From Lophius americanus (taxonomy: Eukaryota; Chordata; Actinopteri; Lophiiformes; Lophiidae), in assembly GCA_037951165.1 (NCBI GenBank), contig JBBDHG010000098.1, forward strand, positions 1,718,001 through 1,782,000: DNA of 64,000 nt, in the 5' to 3' direction. This document shows positions 1 through 11,952 of this stretch, piece by piece (position 1 is the first letter of the stretch; every line of letters starts with the position of its first letter). The position numbers were made by a program, and so were the translations under genes. The notes under the pieces are model-generated. The model saw only the letters and a program-made list of their open reading frames with translations, was not told the DNA's origin and made no database searches.

Positions 1-319
1 TGGTAATTAAACAAAATAACAAAAGTAGCATAGAGAGAGGGACGACACTGTGGCAATGTTCTTGACAAAAGTCAAATGACTTCCAAACAACTTGTTTCCC
101 AATCGCACTGAAACAATCTGGTGCTAAGTAAAGTAGATTCAGTCATTACTGATATGTTAGTTGGTTCCTATCAGGTCTATTTAGGACTGAAGGCCCTTTT
201 TTTCGTCTTAATTATTCCCTAATCACTGACGACTGATGTATTCACCACATCAATCTAAACGAAATATGTCAGTTAAAGTGAGAGAAAAAGCTTTAACATT
301 TAACCCAGTTCCCCAAAAT

Positions 320-390
320 GTCTACTGGAATAGGCGCCAGCCCCTCCGTGAACCTGAACAAGATGAGCAGTTACAGAAATCCAATGAACG
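320..390 (+). repeat. Fragment of a common fish dispersed repeat
   Basis: GGAATAGGCGCCAGCCCC followed by a degenerate GAACAGGATAAGCGG-like segment and CAGTTACAGAA resembles the widespread teleost repeat that reads GGATAGGCTCCAGC. Related pieces lie at 36,470-36,545 and 57,400-57,490. Confidence 0.5.
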
Positions 391-1532
391 AAGAGTGCAA
401 CAGTACAGAAGAGTGGCCACATCAGCCACCTAAATCAGTAACAGTAATAACAACTTTATCTACCTTCAGTTTGCTACAATTAGCCAATATAATACCAACC
501 CAAAGGCCGTCAATGTTTTGAAATATGCAGGATTAAAGGTTCTTGGCTATGAATTCTTTCATTAGAGGAAGAATGTTTTGTCCGTCATACATTCTTTAGT
601 CTCACTTTCTGGAAGTAACTGTCATTAACCATCACAGTGGCATCAATAATACGGCTTTTTGGGGAAACTCCGGCACAGGAAGATTACATCCTAATTATGA
701 ATTATTAATTTGTCTCATTTTCAACAGCAGATTTTCCGTCACTAAGCAGCCAATGGGAGATGTGGGAAAAGAAACAAATGTACCTCTAACGTAGAATAAC
801 TTTGGTGGCTTTCCAAATATTTAATTATTCTCGTGACGAAGGAATAAATCAACCTGAGTTGCGTCCAAGAATGATCAGAATCATCCGTCAGAGGAAAGCT
901 AAAGCAAACACTTTGTGTATAGAATGGGAAGAACTTGAATATGTTTATAGTAGGAACATAACATTTATAGTCGGAGAAGACAAATGTAGAAATAAATGAG
1001 CATCAGTCCAGTCTAATTTTGTTATGTTTGGCCTCCCAACTGTGACGCCTCACATCCACATCCCAACACCTATGTTTTCAGATCTGATTCTCCAAGGTGG
1101 CTTATTTTAGCGTCTGAACTGTCTCAGAATGGCGGTCCTGTCATTATATCCTTCAATTATTGCAAGCCCCTGTGTGTTCTCAGCTCCACTTTATCTGTAC
1201 CCGTTAAGCTGATGGTTAGTCTGATGCAGAACGTCTGTCAGTTCTGGTCCAGTGGAAGCATGTACGGTCTAGGTGTCTGACCCTTAGATCTGCCTGAAGG
1301 ACTCCCAGCTGAAAAATCCGGAATGACTGGGTTTGCACTCAGTCATACACTTTGTGTTCGCTGCTCTAAACTCTGATATCACCTACCGCAGAAGCTCAAA
1401 CTACCTCAGACCCATACAGTATGATTGATAAGTCATTTCTTGGAAATAGGAATATTAAGCTGCTTAGAACGCTGGTGACAGTCAATGTGTTCAAGTTACC
1501 CATTGGTCACTGTGCAGAAGTTAATCTGTAAT

Positions 1533-1558
1533 CTGTGTGTGTGTGTGTGTGTGTGTGT
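1533..1558 (+). repeat. (TG)13 microsatellite
   Basis: Uninterrupted TG dinucleotides. Confidence 0.97.
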
Positions 1559-2224
1559 ATCTGTTTGACTCACGCAGGTGTGCAGGCAGCCTGGAAGGCT
1601 CGTCCTCCATTCGGCTGGCTGGCCTCGCGGCGGGAGCATGGACGGGGGAGGAAGTAGAGTTTGGCAGCGGGTTCGCGGAAGGACTGAAAGAGCTCCTCTC
1701 CTGCTATGAATAGACACAGAGACACAAAGCATGGCTCACAAAAGCTCCGAGACACACCGGCCCTGAACCCAAACAGCCTCACGCCAACTCGCCTCACCTC
1801 GCCATGCACCAACAACATCAGCCCGCCTCGGTCGCAGAGGAGTGCGTGATTCTAATAAAGTGACACACTGGCCTGTCAATCAATGAAGAGACATTCTGTA
1901 GACTGAAATATCCAGCATGCCCTACATGCTTTAGCACATGTGGCGTTTTTTACATCCGAAACTATCCAGTGCTCTGCGGCAAGATGCATTAGTGACTCAA
2001 CAAAGCTGGATTTTCATCACTTATTTCCTAAAATGTCTGAAAATAGTAAAACATTTCCATAAGAATTTTACGGTAACGTCTTCATACAACACAAACTCAG
2101 TCAAGCACATTATTTAAAATTTCCATCACATTTCTTTCACACAAAAATGACGTGGAAACGATCCTCTAGCACACAAATCGACATAAAGATCAAAGATGCT
2201 GTAGTGTGCAGGCCAGGCCAGTAG

Positions 2225-2350
2225 TTGGCCGCGTCCCATCCACACCCAATGAGGAAGGTTGTGACAGGAAGGGCATCCGACGTAAAACTTATGTCAGATC
2301 AATATGCGGAACTTGAAACTGATTTCCAAACCAGATCTCCGTATTGGAAA
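2225..2350 (+). mobile_element. Non-LTR retrotransposon 3'-end fragment
   Basis: GGTTGTGACAGGAAGGGCAT followed by CCGACGTAAAACTTATG and ATCAATATGCGGA is a well-known 3' region of fish non-LTR elements. A longer copy is at 51,635-51,745 in the same orientation. Confidence 0.65.
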
Positions 2351-2359
2351 ATCTGTTGG

Positions 2360-5300
2360 GGCCCAGTGTTGGGGCCCAGTGTCAGGCCTATGGATGGAAA
2401 TAGATATCACACCAGAGTCGGACCATATTGACAAACTTTTTACAAGAATTTTTTTGCAACCTTACAGGGCATTGGGAGCACTTTCAAAGATCACACTGTG
2501 GCCCCAGTTCTTAAAAGTTTGTGTTTCCTTGACCCCAAAATGCCATTGTAGTTGAATGAAAGAATAAACAGCAGCAAAAAATTGCTGTTTGTGAAAATAC
2601 GGCTGCTGCGTAAACGGCGGCGAGCTTTTTGTTTTATTTTTGTTTTCATGTCTGCTTGAAAAACCTAATTTTTCTAATAGCCTTCACTATGTTTGTCAAA
2701 AATTCAATGATTGTACCCCCAACTATTACTTCTTTCATCGACTTGTCACTTGAAAGAAAACAGTTGCTTGTTCCAACTTAATCTGTGAATGTGTTGCTTT
2801 ATTTTGTCTCACACTAAATGTAAAATCTTTGCTTTTAACACCGTGTGTCAAACAATCTACGACGTCGCATTCAATGTTTCCTGACCCTTTCAAGACTCGT
2901 CATAATATTAATAATCTCAAATCAGATTTACCAATAATCCAAACTTAGAGTGCACTCAGCAGGCTAAACCACATTCAAGGGTCGTCAGTCAATTCTAATT
3001 CAATTATACTAAATCCAAATTATAACAAGATAGGTGCGCCATCAAACGAGCGCCCTCAGGGATCTGTTAGAGCAAGTAGGAAACATTCATGGCTCCAATA
3101 TCTCCAACATTTTAGAGTGACATCTAAAGCAAATACTTCCATCCAGATTGATGGCAATCTGTAAGGTAGTTGACCAACACGGTCCATGATGTCCATTCAT
3201 AACAATGACGGATGTTATCCAGTCTAGAGTTTAATGGAATCTTTCTCGCTACATGCGGAGCCTTCCTACCAAGATTTATCAAAATCCCTGAGGTAGTTAA
3301 TGCAAATTAGACGGATTTAATGTTTTGTCTGTCGCAGATTCTCCGTGTTAGCACGATAACTCAAAAACTATTTCATTGATCATTTTCAAATTTTATATTT
3401 ACATAGAACTTAGTGCGAGGTTGAAGTAGATTGATTTTTAGGAAAGCTCGGTTGTAAGTTTCCAACACTATAGGGATCTTTATCTCCACAAGTTCAACTT
3501 CTTATTATTATTATTACAAGTATTCAGGCCATAATTTCACAACTGTCGGCCCAATTTTGTCCAAACTTGGTGTAGGAATTGACTTTAACAATGATTTAAT
3601 ATTTGGTTGTTTAAAATAATAGAAATATTCCAATGACGGGTGTTGCTTCAAGAAATAAGATGATTTTAAATGACTGATCCATCGTTTACATCATTTCTGA
3701 ATTTTTTTTTTTAATGTTTCTCAGATGTGAAGGATTGCTGCATTTATGTTTATGCGGACAGTTAGTCAGACAGAACCCACCGTTTAAAAATGTCACCTTT
3801 GGCTTGGGCATATGGACTCTTCAATCTTTACAACAGTGGATAAGGATCAAACAATTATTCCGAAAAAAAGAAGCATACTTTCCCGTACTGACAACAGATG
3901 TTTGACCTCTACAGGAGATTTTAGCTCTACTATCGCACAGGTTCTCTGAATCTATGTTAAAGCAGGAGCTTTTCCAGTTTGCTGCCGGTCTTTGCTGACA
4001 GGGACCGGGTTTCTTGAGAATAAGGCAAAGCATCAAGCCGCTTCAGTTTCGAGCACTTGAGGTTTAGCCGTGCCTTTCCTCCAGTTTCAGTCTCCTGTCA
4101 CCACCCGCCACTCAAGACCTGCAAGCAAACTGTATACACCAGGAATTTCCTGCCAAGCAATAATCTTTAAGACTTTTATTTCCTCCTCCCAGAGGCACAG
4201 GCAGCAGATGCAAATGTTAGTGGCAAGGCAGCAGATGCAGTTCAAACAAGGCTTGTGGTAAACATGCTGCAGACATATGGAACAGAACTGGGCTACTCTA
4301 TTGAGGTGGGTCCAGTCCACAGATCGCTGCAGTGGAAAACTTGTCTGAGTGAAAGCTCTTCAGCGTGCGACTGAAGCGAACAGTGACATCAGACTCAATA
4401 ATGAGAAGACATGCTCCTGAACCAAACATCATATTTCACTTTCTTTCAGAAACAACAAGCTAACCCTCATTAACAATGAACCTGTTAATGTATCTTTTAA
4501 TTCAACTAATGTCAAACAAAAAGTAGAAAAATGCCCAGAAATCCAAAAAGAGACATTTTCTTATCTGCTGCTGTCGCCTTAAGACAGAAGCAATTCATTG
4601 ATTGGAAAAATTTCAGATGAATCGCCTAATATTTTTATCCCTGGTTCCAATGAAGACTTGAAGCAGGTCATTACTAGGAGCGTTACACGGACAGCCTAAT
4701 TCCGAATAGATTGGGAGAAGGCGCCATATCGGAAAGAAAAATGGTGCATGTAAATACCCCTTTCCGAAAGATAAGTCTCTTTCCGAAGTTTCATTCCTTT
4801 GCAAGAAGGTAGTCAAAATCCGTTCATGAAGCCTTTCTGATAGCCAGTCGCTTCATGTAAAAACTGTTTGGGAAAGCTTTCTGTTTGAGGTGTATCTGCA
4901 CATGCCCAGCGTCCTGACGTAACGCTCTGGCTGAGTTTCTTCGGCGCACAAAAAGCGTTGCGACGCATTTCAAATATGGCGACTTCAAAACAGTATTGGT
5001 CTGCATCGTAGAGTCATTCACTCACTGCAATTTGGAAAGAGTTGAACATATTTGGACGGCTAGACAGACGAAAATTCACTTCCAGGCATGCGCTCTTTGT
5101 CGTGTACTTCTTCGTGCATTATCGACACCTTATCAACTGGATTGTGGATCGTCTGCGCTTGTCGAAAAACTGTTTCTGATTAGGTGAGTCGATGCAAGTA
5201 AATACCGGGTCAGAAAAGATCACAGGTCATGGAAACAGGCAAATTATAATGCAATTCAGAAGGGTTTAATTCAGATAGGAGAAAAGTGTTACATATAAAC

Positions 5301-6990
5301 CCACCTAGTGACTCACAATTTTTAGTTTTTTAGGGCTACAACTTTGGGTTTTATACATCTCTGTTGTTTTTTAAGATAAGATTGTGCCAAACAAAATATT
5401 TCCAGGTGGTTTGAAAGTAAGATTTTCATTTACTTATTTGAATTTTAAAAGTTTCTGTATTGGTTCTTCTGTTGAATTTGGGTTTTTGATCAAACAAATA
5501 GGTTTGTCAAACTTTTGTGACATCCATACACAGGATGGAAGTAAAGAGTCAAGTTTTCTAAATCAGCAGGGTGGAGGTGGTGGATAAGAAGCCATTGTGA
5601 TAAAACATCTTTATAAACCAAAAGCAATGGAGGGATTGTCTTAAGTGGCGGGAGCTGAGGTCATGAAATACATCTAAGGGATAGAGAGTATTTACTTTCT
5701 CTTTCATTGAGATCTTAGACGTTGTTCATGTTTTGCCCTAGTGACACTGCCCCCCCAATGAATTCTGGTGGTACCGTTTCATTTAGTCCGTAAAGTCTAT
5801 GAAAGTCGTGACTGTTAATGTCAAGCTCTTTTTCATTGTGTTACTTCTCACGGAAAGCCTGTAAAAGCTTACTTTGGTTCAACGTTATGCATTAGTTCAT
5901 GTTTTTGGAGAGCTATGGACAAATTAAGTGGGAACATTGGAAAAAAGGCGATGGGAATGTAGCTATAATGAAAGCAAGTCATGACAAAAGTCTACAAACA
6001 CAATGAAGAAGAAAATAAAAAGCAAGGAACTTCCTGGCCAAATTTCCCTGTCCATATATCACATTTTCCTAAATCAAAGTACATTATTGTACTTTTAAGC
6101 CCCTGATCATTCATTCAGCACATTAGCACACGTCCTCTACCATCACTAGTTTTGCTACAGAAACTTTCGACTCTTCGCTGCTGTCTTGTGGATGTTTCAA
6201 TGTCAACACAACGGTCACATGGGGTAGGTGGGCTCTGATGGACACAACACTAAAACTGGAATTATCTATTTTTGTACCAAGATGGTAGCTTACAAATTTT
6301 CCGGATTCCAAAATCCCAACAGAAACAAAATAGATTTCTTGCAGAAAAATACCAAAGAACTATGAAAGGCTCCTTCTGACCCATCAATGTATTAGTCTGA
6401 TTATACACTAATCATTTGGATTCCTGTGACTCGTTTTTTTTTCCCATTAAATGAAATTCTCTATTTTGCTACTTTTAGACATTAATTCACACTTTTCTGC
6501 ATGCTATGTTTTATTTCTCTAAAAAGATTTTTGTGAAAATCTCAAAGACTATGGAAACAAGTTTTTCACGAGGACATCTGAAGAGCTTAATTTAAAGTAA
6601 AAATAATCACTCTTATGTTCACTAAAGACACTCATAATCCAATCAATGACCCACTGACATTTGCGAATAGCCAAAAATACATATCTTCATATTTTTTTAA
6701 TATAAATTTTTTGGAAAATTCCACATGAAAATATCTTTTTTAAACTGCCCGTTCTGAACATTCCATTTCCAATGACATAAAGCAAAGAAAAGCAGCAAAC
6801 GATCACTTGAAATTAAAAATATTTTGGTATGTCCGACCGATTACCTGTAGATTAATCGGTGATCGAGATGCGTTACGGACCGATACTATGTGATAGTTGA
6901 ATGAGAGCTCCTGTTTTGTGGCGGCTGCACGGAAACCCTTCCTGTTGAATGTTATGCCGTGTGTTCGTACATTTTTGGTGTTGTTGTTTT
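2360..6990. other. AT-rich intergenic DNA with decayed repeats
   Basis: No gene found. Contains a repeat fragment at 3,290-3,560 related to one at 27,060-27,230, and a possible MITE around 4,680-5,300. The rest shows nothing I can name. Confidence 0.45.
3290..3560 (+). repeat. Dispersed repeat fragment (shared with 27.1 kb)
   Basis: The words ATAACTCAAAAACTATTTCA, GATCATTTTCAAA and ACATAGA recur in the same order at 27,120-27,180, followed in both by a GATTGATTTTT stretch. The downstream part (CCATAATTTCACAAC) reappears inverted near 61,530. Confidence 0.6.
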
Positions 6991-6999
6991 AGTCGACAA

Positions 7000-7440
7000 A
7001 TCAACCGATCATCGCAGCCCAGGCAGTCACGACTTGTCCTCAACGGGAGAGTGGAGGCGAGCTAAACGCGTGGAGGAGCAACAGATGAGCAGCCGAACAA
7101 AGTGGGGGGGCTCTGCCGGGGACGGAGCTCTGTGCGCGGCCAGAGGAGGAACCTGAGAGCCTCTCTGCTGGAGTAACAAAGAGAAGAAGAAGAGGAGCAC
7201 CTTGTTCGCAGCGGAGGAGGATTCGGACATTATCTCCCGTCAACTTCCACCTCTTCTTTCTCTCCACACGGAAACACGGACAGCAGCAAAGGAAGCGTCG
7301 CTCCGGCTACTCGGGTCGTCGCTGCGGGAGAAGTAGTTGTTCTCATGGAGCCTCCTCTACCTGCTGGCCGGGGCCATGGCGCGGCCGTCGGGGTGAAAAC
7401 TTCTTTTGTCTGCGTGTGTTTTCCTTCATGTATCGGCAAC
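7000..7440. promoter_or_regulatory. CpG-rich orphan promoter-like block
   Basis: The block is clearly richer in G, C and CpG than its flanks, with many CG words (for example GGCGAGCTAAACGCG and GCGCGGCCGTCGGGG). It contains a 41-codon frame from ATG at 7345 ending just before the CT tract, which I do not recognise. It may be a promoter and 5' UTR of an unseen gene on either strand. No linked coding exon was found. Confidence 0.4.
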
Positions 7441-7477
7441 GCGCTGGTTAATAATCCCTTCCTGGAAGACTAAGGAG

Positions 7478-7480
<3 letters not shown>

Positions 7481-7519
<39 letters not shown>

Positions 7520-7611
7520 GCTCGCTGTCTCTCTCTCTCTCTCGTTCGCTCTCTCTCTCTCTTTCTCTCGTTCGCTCTCTCTCTCTCTTTCTCTCGCTCG
7601 CTGTCTCTCTC

Positions 7612-7651
<40 letters not shown>
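7481..7651 (+). repeat. Imperfect (CT)n tract, 171 bp
   Basis: Nearly pure pyrimidine with CTCG and TTTCTC interruptions that themselves recur (TTTCTCGTTCGCTCTC and TTTCTCGCTCGCTGTC), so short blocks of the tract were duplicated. Open frames over it on either strand are repeat artefacts. Confidence 0.95.
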
Positions 7652-7654
<3 letters not shown>

Positions 7655-7798
7655 GATCTGGATGTGTGTAAAACGGCGAAATGACGTGAATTCCCAGCAC
7701 TGAGCCTGGCCCCCTTTTAAAGGGAAACCCATAGCAGGAAACCGCTGCAAGTCTGCAGGCAGACACAGAGGAAGAGGGAGAGAGGCATAGAGAAAGAC

Positions 7799-7800
<2 letters not shown>

Positions 7801-7835
<35 letters not shown>
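7801..7835 (+). repeat. (GA)n microsatellite
   Basis: Uninterrupted GA dinucleotides, 150 bases downstream of the CT tract. The two could pair as complementary arms. Confidence 0.97.
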
Positions 7836-7838
<3 letters not shown>

Positions 7839-7864
7839 TCCAGACAGGGTTACTATGGGTTTGT

Positions 7865-8060
7865 TTATTATAGACAGTGGTGGACAGTAACAGCACATTT
7901 ACTCAATTACAGTACTTTAACTGTTTCCACTCTGTGTTACTTCACAATAGTTCAAGTCATTATAGTGATGGACAATAACTAAGTAATTTTACTCAAACAG
8001 CAGTGGTGGACAGTAACTAAGTACTTTTACTCAAACTCTGTCAGGTGCCTGACTACAGAT
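7865..8060 (+). repeat. GTGGACAGTAACTAAGTAC-type fish repeat, duplicated
   Basis: The phrase GGTGGACAGTAAC with a following TTTACTCAA occurs at about 7,880 and 8,005, with a degenerate copy (GATGGACAATAACTAAG) between them. This phrase is typical of an abundant teleost DNA-transposon-derived repeat. Confidence 0.6.
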
Positions 8061-8104
8061 ATTTCAAGCTTCTAACCTGTCCTGTTAAATCTGTTTTTCT
8101 GTTG

Positions 8105-8605
8105 ATATATATGAGTGAATAATGTTGTAAATAAAACACACAACCTTTACCTGACCAAACTGGCCTTTGCAAAGGTTGAAGGAAGCATTTCTCTTTGTGA
8201 TGGCACTAAAGACAGAGTCACAGAGTCTGTTGGACTATGTTTGCTCTCTCTGATACCTGCAGGTTCTTTGTGACCAGTTTGTTTCTGAGTTACTTTGACC
8301 ACTACAAGTATCACTTTCTCCCCACTCTTCCTAAGACCACTTCTTTTATAGGTTGTAATCATTGAAAAGTGGGAACACTCCCATCTCCAGACCTACAATT
8401 CTGCAGCTGCTCTGACTTTGCATTTGTCAAAGTTGCTCAGATTGCCTTTCTTTCCTGGGTCCAACCCGTAAACTCAAAGAACTAAAGATTTGCTTCTCAA
8501 AAACTGACAGGTACAGTTGTAACAGATGATCAATCTGACTTTCAGGGGCCAGGCAGCCGGTCTGAGACTCCAGGAGGTGCAGTGGGGCGAGGGACCATCG
8601 ATTGG
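8105..8605 (+). repeat. Unnamed dispersed repeat, copy A
   Basis: About 500 bases that match copy B (17,705-18,205) in order and orientation: shared blocks include TTTGTGACCA, GAAAAGTGGGAACAC, CAGACCTACAAT, GCTCAGATTGCCTTTCTTT, AACTGACAGGTACAGT, CAGGCAGCCGGTCTG and GACTCCAG.AGGTGCAG. I do not recognise the family. Confidence 0.8.
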
Positions 8606-8861
8606 TGCAAAACAAAAATGTTCCTTATTCTTAATCTGCAAACATATTACAAGTAATAAAGACCGCTTCTCATTGACCTTTTTTTTTTTTTACCTATGGT
8701 GAAAATAGCGGATACTGCGCGGCCGTTCCTTTTTGTTCTCATTATTCTTAATAATAAGCTGTTATAAGTGACAAAATAAATGGTTAAAAATGTCTGAGAC
8801 CACCTAAACCCCACAGTTTCAGTGCTGCTTGGCAAATTCTCAAAGTTTCTGAAACCTTAAG

Positions 8862-9230
8862 GAGCAGTGTGTGAAATCTAGTGGCGCCTACTGATGAAGT
8901 TCTAGATCGCGACCTATATTGCTCCAGTAGGGGGCTGGACCTGTGATCCTTTCACACCCACCATGTCCAAAAACAGTTAGCCAGCAACAGCTTATTCATT
9001 AAATTTATTTTCTTCTTGGTTTCTAGAAACAAATCGTATCGTAAAGACACGATAGTCTCTACAACAAGTGTTACGTTTGTCTGTTCAGGCTACTGCACTA
9101 ACACGGCAGCCTCCATGGAAAGGGACCCACTCCCGCTGAAGATTAAAAGGTTCTTTTGTAAGCTAACAATTTACGCTTAGGCTGATAATATACTGACAAA
9201 AACCACAGTTACGAATCTTAGACTCTTTTT
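8862..9230 (+). repeat. Teleost dispersed repeat (AAGGAGCAGTGTGTGAAAT type)
   Basis: AAGGAGCAGTGTGTGAAATC, a TAGTGGCGCCTACTG segment, GGCTACTG and a later CATGGAAAGGGACCC appear in the order of a common teleost repeat. Nothing recognisable follows to 9,700. Confidence 0.55.
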
Positions 9231-9659
9231 TCGACTTGATTTTAAAATGCCTTATCGGAGATCTGATGTCAAGCAGACAAACGGCACATCGCCGTTTACG
9301 CCTGTATCTGTCGAGCTTCTCCAAATGTTTCCCGCTGACCGACGGTGTTCAGTTTCCGTTGCTGCGTCATTCAAGCGTCAGATTGGATAAGTTTAGCTGG
9401 CACAGGCTACCTAACAATTGCCATGAACTAATCTACATGTGTGGACTGTTCCAACTGCGTTTTGTTAAAGAGTGCAGGATAAAGCTAAATGTATCCAGCA
9501 CTGATGACATGTGAGTGTGTGATTCCTGTTATGTCCTCATCAGGGGCTTCTGCGTGGTCAAATACGTCCCAGAGATTCGGATCACAATGCGTCTTGTTGG
9601 TCGTTTACACTTGTATGTAGCGATGTGTCACGCTGTCCACTTGTGATCCAATCCTCCAA

Positions 9660-9860
9660 AACGCATTTGAAACAGGGTCTCTTTAAATCTAGTTTATTTT
9701 AACATAGAAACTTCAACTGCACATTTTATTTTATTTTTATTTAATTGTATATAATGTTATTCTATTCTGTAACATTCTCTTGCTGCTGTAACCCTGCAAT
9801 TTCCCCGTTGTGGGACTAATAAAGTTTTATCTTATCTAATCTTATCTCATGTTAAATTTT
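9660..9860 (+). mobile_element. Retroposon 3'-tail fragment
   Basis: AATTTCCCCGTTGTGGGACT followed by AATAAAGTTTTATC and a short TTATC-type repeat is the usual 3' end of a fish retroposon. A similar tail ends near 16,380. Confidence 0.5.
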
Positions 9861-10429
9861 ACAACCTGCAACTTTAACTGGCGGGGGATCATTATTCTTT
9901 AAAGGCGCATTTGGATTTATAGTCTGTAGGGAAATGGAATCTTTCAACTCTCCCATAGGTGTTCGATTTAGGATCCTCGAGTCCTGCATGCAGGTATCTG
10001 AGATGTCGCCATTCTGGACCGGACTGATATCTTCATATGAGTCTTAGGTCAGATTTGAGCTGAATCTGGATTCATAGTCTAGCAGCAGATGATGCCAGGA
10101 GAGAAAGACAAACAGACGTGATGGAGGGATCCTCACCAGCGTTCACTGAGTGTTCTCTTCAGGGAGAGAGGGACGGGAAGGAATGGGTCTGATGGGATAT
10201 GTGCCACAAGTTAACAAGAAACTGCAAATGAACGTTCTTTAGGATTCCGCACAGTCCTGGCAAATAATTGGAACTGCTTATTTTATGTTATGTCACTTTT
10301 ATTATTGTATTTCTTTCATAGGAATGTAATTACTTATAGTATGGTAATAATTATTTTGATTTTATTTTTTTTGTTACCAAGACCTACAAAAAAAAAAAAA
10401 ACAACAACAGGGGTTGATCCTAATTAAGG

Positions 10430-11170
10430 ACAGACACAAAAAAAAGTATTCAATGACTTTGCAGTCATAAAAAAAACCAACCTTTTAATGATTTAGCTCT
10501 AACCCATAGCGGCATGGACTCCACCAGACCTCTGAAGGTCTGGTGTGGTATCTGACACCAAGACGTTAGCAGCAGATGTTTCAAGTCCTGTGGGTTGATC
10601 GCTAGGGCCTCCTTTTGGTCGGACTCGTTTGTCCAGCAAAACCAGCAAATGATTGATTGGATTAAGATCTGGGGAATTTGGCATGTCAACACCTTGAACT
10701 CTCCTCCAACCATTCCTGAACTATTTTTGCAGTGTTGTAGGAAGCATGACCTGCTGAAACAAGCCACCACCATCAGGGACTGCCGTTTCCATACCATAGT
10801 AGTCTCCACATCGAGGCTAGCACCCAAGGTTTCTCTGAAGTACATTGCCCAAAGCAATCCTCTGCCTTCTTCCCATAATGCATCCTGGTGCCATCTCTCT
10901 ACCAGGTAAGTGATGGATTGATGGATGGACTGACGGGCAGACGGATGGATGGATGAACGCATTGATGAACGGATGGAGGGATAGATGGACGGATGGATTG
11001 ATGGTTTGATGGATGCACACACACCCTGCCGTCCAAGTGATTTGAAAGAAAACATGATTCATCAGATCGTCTTTCATTGCTCCAGCTGATGCTCACGTGC
11101 TCCTTACAGGCACACGGGTCAGTATGGACCCCCTGACTGGTCTCTGGATACAGAGTTCTGACACATTTCA
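10430..11170 (-). mobile_element. Tc1-type transposase pseudogene
   Basis: The minus strand carries broken pieces of a Tc1-like DD34E transposase: MAPGCIMGRRQ near 10,870, then NSPDLNPINHLL near 10,660, then a C-terminal piece ending near 10,500. Frame changes separate them. A GATG/CATC-type tandem array (10,905-11,010) has grown inside the gene, replacing transposase sequence with Ser/His/Pro-rich frames. Confidence 0.8.
10905..11010 (+). repeat. Imperfect (GATG)n array
   Basis: Units of GATG and GGATGGATTGATG with single-base changes, lying within the transposase pseudogene. Confidence 0.9.
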
Positions 11171-11354
11171 ATCAGAACCAGCATAATCTTTTTCCGGAAA
11201 TTGTACTACCATAGCTCTTTTGATAGATCCGACAGAATGGATCAAACAGTGTAACAGTCCAGGTTCATCTAGTACATCTAGTACAGGCTAGATTCAAACA
11301 TTCCAGGTTCAAACAGTGAAAACAGTCCAGATCTGAATCAGAATTTGGGGGGGG

Positions 11355-11420
11355 GCATCAAAAATGATGGAATCAGGGACAAGTGGAAACTGTATATTGG
11401 GTGTGTAACGTCGGCTGTGA
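11355..11420 (+). pseudogene. Broken duplicate of parp12-like exon 1 start
   Basis: Bases 11355-11375 are identical to exon 1 at 11944-11964, including the double ATG. Bases 11393-11420 match 12011-12038 with only a few changes. About 30 bases of the exon are missing between the two matching blocks. The copy keeps no useful reading frame and is embedded in the flanking 23-bp repeats, so it is a duplication relic rather than an alternative exon. Confidence 0.75.
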
Positions 11421-11428
11421 GGTTCCTG

Positions 11429-11566
11429 GTTCACACAGTGAAACCGTTCAGGTTCAATCGTTGAAACCGTTCAGGTTCACACAGTGAAACCGTTCAGGTT
11501 CACACAGTGAAACCGTTCAGGTTCACACAGTGAAACAGCCCATGTTAACTCAATGAAAAAGGCTGC
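11429..11566 (+). repeat. 23-bp minisatellite upstream of parp12-like
   Basis: About six tandem copies of a 23-base unit (consensus beginning GTTCACACAGTGAAACC) start at 11429, 11452, 11475, 11498, 11521 and, degenerate, 11544. Related partial units with the words CAGGTTCA and CAGTGAAA extend out to about 11260 and 11595. Confidence 0.9.
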
Positions 11567-11829
11567 CTTAACCCAGTGAAAAATCCAGGTTCAGGTGCTT
11601 CAATTTAGACACACCAGGCACACAATAGAATTGATTGAAAAACTATTCCAGTCATTATTATTTCCCCTGTGTCTCTAACTAGAGGTCCAGGGAACTGCAT
11701 GAGGGGGAAATCTCTGTGCTGGTCCGAATCCAGGCCTGTGTGAGGTCCTAGAACGACACGCGGACTCCCTCTAGTGGTACGCAGCAGTAGTTCGACATGA
11801 CGGCCCCTTCCTGCTGAGAAAAGGTTTGG

Positions 11830-11839
11830 TTTCGGTTTC
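11830..11839 (-). promoter_or_regulatory. ISRE-like interferon-response element
   Basis: TTTCGGTTTC matches the ISRE core (TTTCNNTTTC, or GAAANNGAAA on the other strand) with no mismatch and lies within GGTTTCGGTTTCC. It sits about 115 bases before the chosen parp12-like start codon, a usual distance for interferon-stimulated genes. Family members are interferon-induced, so location and motif agree. Occupancy by IRF or STAT factors is inferred. Confidence 0.6.
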
Positions 11840-11952
11840 CATTCACCAGAGACGAAAGTCATCTCTCCAATATTTCCATTCCCACTGAACCGCCAGTCGG
11901 TCAGTTTCAGGCTCGCTGGATGGAGGAAATACAATCTGGAGACGCATCAAAA

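Larger units (their letters stand above)
1..2220. other. Intergenic, no gene recognised
   Basis: Only short random frames. A moderately GC-rich patch at 1,570-1,830 could be an exon or a conserved element, but I recognise no product. Contains the dispersed-repeat fragment near 320 and the TG repeat. Confidence 0.5.

Noticed and set aside
7406..7750. Open frames on both strands of about 90-100 codons
   Set aside because: They are translations of the (CT)n/(GA)n tract.
9236..9514. 92-codon plus-strand frame
   Set aside because: It follows a dispersed repeat and shows no family motif or splice signals.
10465..11055. 196-codon minus-strand frame as a cellular gene
   Set aside because: Its parts match a Tc1 transposase interrupted by a CATC-type repeat, with frame changes; a transposon relic.
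11605..11934. 109-codon minus-strand frame over the parp12-like promoter
   Set aside because: No family features; chance frame across the promoter and ISRE.
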